Shown here piece after piece: positions 15,533-20,957 of a stretch of 20,957 nucleotides of DNA. Under the pieces are notes generated by a model that was given only the letters and a program-made list of their open reading frames with translations, was not told the origin of the DNA and did no database searches. Position 1 is the first letter of the stretch. Every line of letters starts with the position of its first letter. Source of the DNA: Burkholderiales bacterium. Its GTDB lineage: Bacteria; Pseudomonadota; Gammaproteobacteria; Burkholderiales; Thiobacillaceae. Position numbers and translations under genes: made by a program. Location of the stretch: positions 1 through 20,957 of the forward strand of contig SXTL01000091.1 of NCBI GenBank assembly GCA_005790965.1, written 5' to 3'.

Positions 15533-15883
15533 TCAGAACGAGAACAGGACCCAGAGGGGGACGAGCAAATTCGGAGTGATCTCGTTCATGCGCTGAAACT
15601 GGCCATTGCCGGTGGGGTCCAGCAGGTAATAGGGCGTGCCGTGCGGCGGCGTCACCTTGATCAGGTAGAGTTTGCCGCGCACCCTGAACTCCTCAACGCG
15701 GTCATGGCCACGCTGCAGGATCGTAATCTGCGGCTCCAGCGCAGGATCCTGAGCCATTCCGGGTGGCGGCGGTATAACCGGTACCGGCTCTAATTGAACA
15801 GGAGCCGCCTGAACCAACGACGCCAGCCCTAAAGTCAGGGTCAGGCTCAGCGTCAAGGCCGATAAAGGTCTGGATATGGACAT
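15533..15883 (-). CDS. DUF2782 family secreted protein
   Basis: A 116-residue protein with a signal peptide (residues 1-27, cleavage after VQA), a proline-rich linker (PVPVIPPPPG) and a small conserved domain: PQITILQRGHDRVEEFRVRG, LYLIKVTP, GTPYYLLD and a hydrophobic end PLWVLFSF. This matches DUF2782, a periplasmic family of unknown function often encoded close to polA, as here. AGGAATG is the ribosome site. Only the gene for the BPSS1780 membrane protein follows, and the two probably form one operon. Confidence 0.82.
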   Translation of the reverse strand: MSISRPLSALTLSLTLTLGLASLVQAAPVQLEPVPVIPPPPGMAQDPALEPQITILQRGHDRVEEFRVRGKLYLIKVTPPHGTPYYLLDPTGNGQFQRMNEITPNLLVPLWVLFSF

Positions 15884-15913
15884 GGATCATTCCTGCTATA
15901 AAGGGTTCAATTC

Positions 15914-15922
15914 ATTCTAGCA
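15914..15922 (-). promoter_or_regulatory. Candidate extended -10 promoter for the DUF2782 gene
   Basis: TGCTAGAAT on the minus strand, about 30 bases before the ATG, gives a start site that keeps the AGGA ribosome site in the transcript. No good -35 is visible. The alternative TTGCTA-17-TATAGC pair in the same place would start too close to the ATG and leave out the ribosome site. Confidence 0.4.
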
Positions 15923-15929
15923 AACCCGG

Positions 15930-16655
15930 CTACAGATTGAGCAGAATCTCTTGCTCGCGAGTCGTCGGCGCAAAGCCTTGATGCTCGTAATGGCGGAAAA
16001 TGGCATCCACGACCGCCTGCGGCTCATCCATCACCTGAATCAGGTCCAAATCTTCCGGGGCGATCATGCCGCCACCGGCCAAATCCGTCCGCAGCCAGTC
16101 CAAGAGGCCCTGCCAAAAATCACGCTGCATGAGAATGATGGGGATGCGACGGATTTTGTGGGTTTGCACCAGCGACAACACTTCCATCAACTCGTCCAGC
16201 GTGCCATAGCCGCCTGGCATGATGACGAAGGCCGAGGTATGCCGCACAAACATGACCTTGCGGGCAAAGAAATGCCGAAAGGTCTGACTAATATCCTGAT
16301 AGGGATTGGCATGCTGCTCGTTGGGGAGTTCTATATTCAGGCCGACACTGGGCGACTTGCCGGCATAAGCTCCCTTGTTCGCCGCCTCCATGATGCCCGG
16401 TCCACCGCCGGAAATGACGGAAAATCCCGCATCGGAGAGGGCTCTCGCCAAGGTCTCGGTCAATTGGTAATAGGGCGACCCAGGGCGGACCCGCGCACTT
16501 CCAAAAATGGTTACCGCGGGCTGAATACGCGTCAGGCTCTCGGTGCCCTGCACAAATTCGGCCATAATCTCGAGCATGCGCCAAGATTCCACCGAGGTCT
16601 CCTGGTGAATCTCGCAGGGCTCACTTGTACATCCCGGCTTAGGAATCTTGTTCAT
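15930..16655 (-). CDS. LOG-family nucleoside 5'-monophosphate phosphoribohydrolase
   Basis: A protein of up to 241 residues with the Rossmann-like LOG fold. ISGGGPGIMEAAN (81-93) and MPGGYGTLDE (146-155) are the two diagnostic motifs, the latter carrying the catalytic glutamate. Family members cleave cytokinin riboside or AMP-type monophosphates to free base and ribose 5-phosphate; the bacterial role is often nucleotide salvage. FGSARVRPGSPYY and FRHFFARKVMFVRH are typical of the longer proteobacterial form. Two starts are possible: ATG at 16655, which overlaps the polA ATG on the other strand, and GTG at 16592, which has AGGAG 6 bases upstream (16599-16603) and gives 220 residues beginning just before ESWRM. 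The GTG has the better ribosome site. Confidence 0.9.
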   Translation of the reverse strand: MNKIPKPGCTSEPCEIHQETSVESWRMLEIMAEFVQGTESLTRIQPAVTIFGSARVRPGSPYYQLTETLARALSDAGFSVISGGGPGIMEAANKGAYAGKSPSVGLNIELPNEQHANPYQDISQTFRHFFARKVMFVRHTSAFVIMPGGYGTLDELMEVLSLVQTHKIRRIPIILMQRDFWQGLLDWLRTDLAGGGMIAPEDLDLIQVMDEPQAVVDAIFRHYEHQGFAPTTREQEILLNL

Positions 16656-19392
16656 GATGGCTACACACCTCGCTCAAACACTGCTCCTGGTCGATGGGTC
16701 ATCCTATCTCTACCGTGCCTATCACGCCCTGCCCGACCTCAAGAATCGTCAGGGCGAGACCACTGGCGCACTCTATGGCGTTCTCAACATGCTGCGCCGT
16801 CTGCGGCGCGAAGCACCGACTGACCTCGCCGCCTGCGTCTTTGACGCCAAAGGCCCGACCTTTCGCGAGGTCTGGTACCCGGACTATAAGGCCAACCGGC
16901 CGCCCATGCCAGACGACTTGCGCACTCAGGTCGCGCCGCTGCATGACGCCATTCGCGCCGCGGGTTGGCCGCTGATCGCCGCGCCCGGCGTCGAGGCTGA
17001 CGATGTCATTGGCACTTTGGCGCGGCAGGCCGAAGCGGCTGGCATGCGAGTCATCATTTCCAGCGGCGACAAAGATATGTCGCAACTGGTGTCTGATCGC
17101 ATTACCGTCATCGACACCATGGCCAACAAGACCTACGACCGCGCCGGCGTGATGGCCAAATTTGGGGTCCCGCCCGAGCGCATCATCGACTGGCTCACGC
17201 TGACGGGGGACGCTGTCGACAATGTGCCCGGCGTCCCCAAATGCGGTCCCAAGACCGCAACCAAATGGCTGAGCGAATTTGGCGACCTCGACACGCTGAT
17301 GGCCCGTGCCACCGAGGTAAAAGGCGTCGTTGGTGCCAACCTGCGCGGCGCGCTTGAGTGGCTACCGATGGCGCGGCGGCTGGTCACCATCAAGACCGAT
17401 TGCGACCTGCCGGAGCAGCCCGCTGATTTGACCTGGGGCCCGGAGGATAAAGCCACGCTGGCGACGCTGTTTGAGCGCTACGGCTTCAAGACTTGGCTAG
17501 AAGAAAAAAGTTTGTCCGCACCTTCGCCCGCCGCCGCTGCGGACACCCCCAACCAGCAACCCATTCCTCCCTTCGCAACGCCCTGCGCACGCCATTACGA
17601 AACGCTGCTCACCGAGGCCGATCTGCTGCGTTGGATGGAAAAGATCGCCGCCGCCGAGCTTGTCTGTCTTGACACCGAAACGACCGCACTCGATCCCATG
17701 GCGGCCCGTATTGTCGGCCTATCGTTCGCCGTCGAACCCGGCCAGGCCGCTTACTTGCCGCTGGCACACGCTTACCCCGGAGCGCCCGACCAACTCGCAC
17801 TGGCCAGCACCCTGGCCCGCCTCAAACCCTGGTTGGAAGACAGCCGCCAGCTCAAGGTCGGCCAGAACCTCAAATACGACTGGCATGTGCTGCAAAACCA
17901 CGGCATTCGGCTGGCAGGGATGGCGCACGACACCCTCTTGCAAAGCTATGTGCTGGAAGCGCACGAGCGCCACGACATGGACAGCCTTGCGGCGCGACAT
18001 CTGGGCGAGACGACCATCCCCTTCGAGGCGGTCTGCGGCAAGGGCGCCAAGCAAATCAGCTTCGACCAAGTCAGCCTCGAACGAGCCACCGAATACGCCG
18101 CCGAGGACGCCGATATCACCTTGCGACTGCACCAGGCACTGCACCCGCAAGTCACGGCAGATGTCGCGCTGAACCACATCTATCGCGACATCGAGATGCC
18201 GCTGCTACCCATCCTGGCGCGCATGGAACGCCACGGTGTTCAGCTCGATGGCGCGCTCCTGCGTCGGCAATCCGGCGAACTGGCGCAAACCCTGTTGACG
18301 CTCGAAGCCAAGGCCTACGCGGTGGCCGGTCAACCCTTTAACCTCAACTCGCCCAAGCAATTGGGAGAGATCCTGTTTGCCAGACTGGGCCTACCGGTGG
18401 TCAAAAAAACCCCCACCGGCGCGCCGTCCACCGATGAAGAAGTATTGGAAAAACTGGCCGAGGATTACCCGCTGCCAAAACTGCTGCTCGAATACCGCAG
18501 CCTCGCCAAGCTGAAATCGACCTATACCGACAAGCTGCCGGGACTCATCGACCCCGCTACCGGTCGCATCCACACCACTTATTCGCAGGCCACCGCCGTG
18601 ACCGGACGGCTGTCATCGGCCGATCCCAACCTGCAAAACATTCCCATCCGCACGGCCGAAGGGCGGCGCATTCGCGAGGCCTTTATCGCCGCGCCGGGGT
18701 GCGTGTTGCTGTCCGCGGACTATTCGCAGATCGAGTTGCGCATCATGGCGCACCTCTCCAACGACACCGGCCTGGTCACCGCCTTTCTGCACGACGCTGA
18801 TATTCATACCGCCACCGCCGCAGAAGTGCTCGGCCTCGCGCCAGAGCAAGTCGCGCCCGAACAACGGCGCATGGCCAAGGCGGTCAACTTTGGCCTGATT
18901 TACGGCATGTCAGCCTTTGGCCTGGCCGCCCAACTCGGCATCGAACGCAGTGCCGCGCAAGGCTTTATCGACCGCTATTTTGGCCGCTTCCCCGGTGTTG
19001 CCGACTACATGGCGCGCACCCGAGAGGCGGCTCGCGCCCGCGGCTATGTCGAAACCCTGTTTGGCCGCCGCCTCTATCTGCCCGACATTGCCAGCAAAAA
19101 CCCGGCCCGCCGCCAAGGCGCCGAACGCGCCGCCAGTAATGCACCGATGCAAGGCACGGCCGCCGATTTGGTTAAGCTGGCAATGCTCGCGGTCCAAAAC
19201 TGGCTGGACGCAGAACGGCTTGCCACCCGCATGATCCTGCAGGTCCACGACGAACTAGTGTTGGAGATTCCAGACGCTGAACTGGCGCGAGTCCAGTCAA
19301 AATTACCGGAGCTGATGTGCGGCGTGGCGCAACTCGCCGTGCCCCTCAAGATCGAGATGGGTGTTGGCCCGAACTGGGACGCCGCGCACTGA
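16654..19392 (+). CDS. polA: DNA polymerase I
   Basis: A 912-residue three-domain repair and Okazaki-fragment polymerase. The 5' nuclease domain (about 1-290) shows VDGSSYLYRAYHA, DYKANRP, EADDVIGTLA, SGDKDMSQLV and LTGDAVDNVPG. The 3'-5' proofreading domain (about 320-510) appears active: D340 and E342 (CLDTETTA), VGQNLKYDW and YAAEDADITL are all kept. The polymerase domain (about 510-912) has motif A with D689 (DYSQIELR), motif B RRMAKAVNFGLIYG, and motif C with D866 (VHDELV). A TTG six bases upstream opens the frame, but the ATG at 16654 has AGGAA 8 bases before it. Its start overlaps the longest LOG start head to head, so its promoter must lie within LOG coding sequence. Confidence 0.98.
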   Translation: MMATHLAQTLLLVDGSSYLYRAYHALPDLKNRQGETTGALYGVLNMLRRLRREAPTDLAACVFDAKGPTFREVWYPDYKANRPPMPDDLRTQVAPLHDAIRAAGWPLIAAPGVEADDVIGTLARQAEAAGMRVIISSGDKDMSQLVSDRITVIDTMANKTYDRAGVMAKFGVPPERIIDWLTLTGDAVDNVPGVPKCGPKTATKWLSEFGDLDTLMARATEVKGVVGANLRGALEWLPMARRLVTIKTDCDLPEQPADLTWGPEDKATLATLFERYGFKTWLEEKSLSAPSPAAAADTPNQQPIPPFATPCARHYETLLTEADLLRWMEKIAAAELVCLDTETTALDPMAARIVGLSFAVEPGQAAYLPLAHAYPGAPDQLALASTLARLKPWLEDSRQLKVGQNLKYDWHVLQNHGIRLAGMAHDTLLQSYVLEAHERHDMDSLAARHLGETTIPFEAVCGKGAKQISFDQVSLERATEYAAEDADITLRLHQALHPQVTADVALNHIYRDIEMPLLPILARMERHGVQLDGALLRRQSGELAQTLLTLEAKAYAVAGQPFNLNSPKQLGEILFARLGLPVVKKTPTGAPSTDEEVLEKLAEDYPLPKLLLEYRSLAKLKSTYTDKLPGLIDPATGRIHTTYSQATAVTGRLSSADPNLQNIPIRTAEGRRIREAFIAAPGCVLLSADYSQIELRIMAHLSNDTGLVTAFLHDADIHTATAAEVLGLAPEQVAPEQRRMAKAVNFGLIYGMSAFGLAAQLGIERSAAQGFIDRYFGRFPGVADYMARTREAARARGYVETLFGRRLYLPDIASKNPARRQGAERAASNAPMQGTAADLVKLAMLAVQNWLDAERLATRMILQVHDELVLEIPDAELARVQSKLPELMCGVAQLAVPLKIEMGVGPNWDAAH

Positions 19393-19423
19393 GGGGCCTG
19401 CGCCGCGCCCCAAGGTCACGGCC

Positions 19424-19810
19424 TTAAAACAGGATCAGGCCCCAAACCACCAGCACATTGACTATCGCGATCAGCACGGCGGCGCTGCCAATATCCTTGG
19501 CGCGTTTAGCGAGGCGATGGTTTTCCAACGAAATGCGGTCCACCGTGGCTTCAATAGCCGAGTTCACCAATTCCATCAACACCACACCAAACAGGCTGGC
19601 GATCAACACCGCTTGTTCCAGGCCCGTGGCCCCCAGCCACAGGGCGGCTGGAATCAGAAGCAGAGCCAAAATCAACTCTTGGCGAAAGGCGTCTTCGTGT
19701 TTCCAGGCTGATCGCAAGCCCGCTAGCGAGTAAAAGAACGCGTTCAAAACCCGCCGCAAGCCGGTCTTGCCCTTGTGAGGGCTTTCGCTTTCAAAGCCCG
19801 AACCGCTCAT
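19424..19810 (-). CDS. dgkA: Diacylglycerol kinase (prokaryotic, membrane)
   Basis: A 128-residue trimeric inner-membrane kinase with three helices that recycles diacylglycerol to phosphatidate. Residues equivalent to the E. coli catalytic set are present: E39 (KHEDAFRQE), and E80, N83 and E87 within MELVNSAIEATVDRIS; RAKDIGSAAVLIAI follows. The frame is open far upstream, but the ATG at 19810 lies one base after the stop of the preceding gene and has GGAAGGGG just before it, so the two are coupled. It is convergent with polA across 31 bases. Confidence 0.94.
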   Translation of the reverse strand: MSGSGFESESPHKGKTGLRRVLNAFFYSLAGLRSAWKHEDAFRQELILALLLIPAALWLGATGLEQAVLIASLFGVVLMELVNSAIEATVDRISLENHRLAKRAKDIGSAAVLIAIVNVLVVWGLILF

Positions 19811-19811
19811 C

Positions 19812-20957
19812 TCACCCCTTCCAAGCCAGATCCAACTCGCGAGCGGCCTTGACATCATCGAGCCGCCGGACCGGTTGCGTGTAGGGGGCGCCTTTGACGA
19901 GATCGGGCTGCGTCTCGGCCTCAATCTTGATGGCGACCATGGCAGCGATGAAGGCATCCAGCGTGTCGCGGCTCTCCGTCTCCGTGGGTTCAATCAGCAG
20001 GCATTCCGGCACCAAGAGCGGGAAATAGGTGGTCGGGGCGTGAAAGCCATAATCGAGCAGGCGCTTAGCAAAATCCATCGCCGAGACCCCCGTTGCATCC
20101 TTGAGTTTTTTAAGCGTGACGATGAACTCATGGCTGGCCCGCCGCTCGGGATAGGCCAACTCAAAACCAGCGGCGCGCAAACGGGCGGCCAGATAATTAG
20201 CGTTCAGGGTTGCATAGTCGGCGACCCGGCGCATGCCGTCGCGGCCCAGCAGCCGCGCATAGGCCCAAGCGCGCAACAAGATGCCCTGGTTTCCACCAAA
20301 GGCGCTCATGCGGCCAATGGTCTGCGCACACTCGGCCTCTTCCTGATAGCGATATTGGCCGGCCTCCTCGATCACCCACGGGATCGGCAGGAAGGGCAAT
20401 AAGCGCTCCGACACGCCGACCGGGCCAGCCCCCGGTCCGCCGGCGCCGTGCGGCGTCGAAAAGGTGCCCAACGTGCCAGTGATCAGGTCCACCCGGTCGG
20501 CCAGGCCGAAATGATCGGGCGTTCCGCGTCCGGACTGGCCGAGGACTCCCGTGGCGTGGCTGTCGTCCACCAGGACGGCTGCGTCGTAGCGCTCCGCCAG
20601 GCCGACGATCTCCGGCAGCCGGGCCAGATGCCCGTCCATTGAGAAGACCCCGTCGGTGGCGATCAAGCGCAGGCGGCAGGCCGACGCTTGTTTGAGGGCC
20701 GTCTCCAACTCACCCATGTCCGAATGGCCGTAGCGGAACCGTTGCGCCTTGCAGAGGCGGATGCCGTCGATCAGGCTGGCGTGGTTCAGTGCGTCGCTGA
20801 TCACCGCGTCCCGCTCGTCCAGCAGCGTTTCGAACAGGCCGGTGTTCGCATCGAAACAGGAGCCGTAGAGGATCGTATCGGCGGTCCCCAGGAACGTCGA
20901 GAGGGCTTGCTCCAGGCGCTTGTGGAGGTCCTGCGTGCCGCAGATAAAGCGCACCGA
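19812..20957 (-). CDS. In-frame chimera: Kbl N-terminal part joined to the C-terminal part of glycine decarboxylase GcvPB (partial, lysine missing)
   Basis: The frame enters from beyond 20957 and is open throughout. Residues encoded by 20466-20957 match 2-amino-3-ketobutyrate CoA ligase (Kbl) from SVRFICGTQD to VDLITGTLG, including CFDANTGLFE, DALNHASLIDGIRLC and VLVDDSHATG. From 20465 on, the protein is instead the last ~217 residues of glycine decarboxylase subunit 2: TFSTPHGAGGPGAGPVGV, EEAGQYRY, ATLNANYLAARLRAAGFE, APTTYFPLLVPECLLIEPTETES and NAPYS-like GAPYTQPVRRLDD. Kbl normally continues TLGK and GcvPB begins this block HKTFSTPHG; in both the K forms the PLP Schiff base. Here the codons read GGC then ACC, and the lysine is absent. 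The product should be inactive as either enzyme. The downstream dgkA is coupled to it. An assembly chimera is the likeliest cause; a true fusion is possible. Confidence 0.8.
   Translation of the reverse strand, partial: SVRFICGTQDLHKRLEQALSTFLGTADTILYGSCFDANTGLFETLLDERDAVISDALNHASLIDGIRLCKAQRFRYGHSDMGELETALKQASACRLRLIATDGVFSMDGHLARLPEIVGLAERYDAAVLVDDSHATGVLGQSGRGTPDHFGLADRVDLITGTLGTFSTPHGAGGPGAGPVGVSERLLPFLPIPWVIEEAGQYRYQEEAECAQTIGRMSAFGGNQGILLRAWAYARLLGRDGMRRVADYATLNANYLAARLRAAGFELAYPERRASHEFIVTLKKLKDATGVSAMDFAKRLLDYGFHAPTTYFPLLVPECLLIEPTETESRDTLDAFIAAMVAIKIEAETQPDLVKGAPYTQPVRRLDDVKAARELDLAWKG

Noticed and set aside
15951..16823. Plus-strand open frame of 290 codons across the LOG gene and the start of polA
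   Set aside because: It is opposite the well-supported LOG gene and runs out of frame into polA; no recognisable motif.
19393..19425. Hairpin GGGGC...GCCCC between polA and dgkA as a terminator
   Set aside because: No T-tract follows on either strand, so it does not meet the usual pattern for rho-independent termination.
1..20957. tRNA, rRNA, CRISPR arrays, insertion sequences, phage or toxin-antitoxin genes
   Set aside because: None was seen on either strand; apart from the items listed, the window is ordinary, densely packed chromosomal sequence.

Overview
The window reads as a stretch of a proteobacterial chromosome, most probably a betaproteobacterium that oxidises sulfur lithotrophically. 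This is an inference from four things: the qmoA fragment at the left edge (the Qmo complex partners APS reductase); the rpsT / murJ / ribF-ileS-lspA-fkpB-ispH order; the BPSS1780-type membrane protein and the DUF2782 gene near polA; and a G+C content that looks to be around 60 percent. No tRNA, rRNA, CRISPR array, insertion sequence or phage gene was seen, and gene density is very high.

Layout. Positions 1-462 (minus) are the 5' part of qmoA. Upstream lies an uncharacterised 636-residue protein (644-2554, minus) whose HPr-kinase-like P-loop sits at its extreme C-terminus. A leader with two mutually exclusive hairpins precedes it. Next come a YfcE-like phosphodiesterase and ppa as a coupled pair (2700-3805, minus), then rpsT (3923-4186, minus). 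murJ (4269-5807, plus) diverges from rpsT. The tightly overlapping ribF-ileS-lspA-fkpB-ispH operon (5875-11411, plus) covers flavin cofactor synthesis, isoleucyl-tRNA charging, lipoprotein signal cleavage, a peptidyl-prolyl isomerase and the last step of the MEP isoprenoid pathway. It ends at a strong bidirectional terminator.

The right half begins with a large uncharacterised helical-repeat protein (11478-13337, minus), preceded by a perfect 16-bp palindrome. Then come a SafE/DsbD_2-type membrane protein and a secreted dihaem cytochrome c (13431-14669), and a BPSS1780 membrane protein with a DUF2782 secreted protein (14761-15883). A LOG-family phosphoribohydrolase follows (15930-16655, minus), whose longest-form start codon overlaps that of the divergent polA (16654-19392, plus). 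dgkA (19424-19810, minus) is translationally coupled to the last reading frame.

The most striking object is that last frame (19812-20957, minus, running off the window). It is an in-frame chimera: residues matching 2-amino-3-ketobutyrate CoA ligase (Kbl) are joined to the C-terminal part of glycine decarboxylase subunit 2 (GcvPB). The joint falls exactly where both fold-type-I PLP enzymes have their Schiff-base lysine, and that lysine is missing. An assembly chimera near a contig end is the leading explanation, but the structurally equivalent joint makes it worth checking. The second most interesting item is the putative permuted PEPCK/HPr-kinase-like protein next to qmoA, with its attenuator-like leader.
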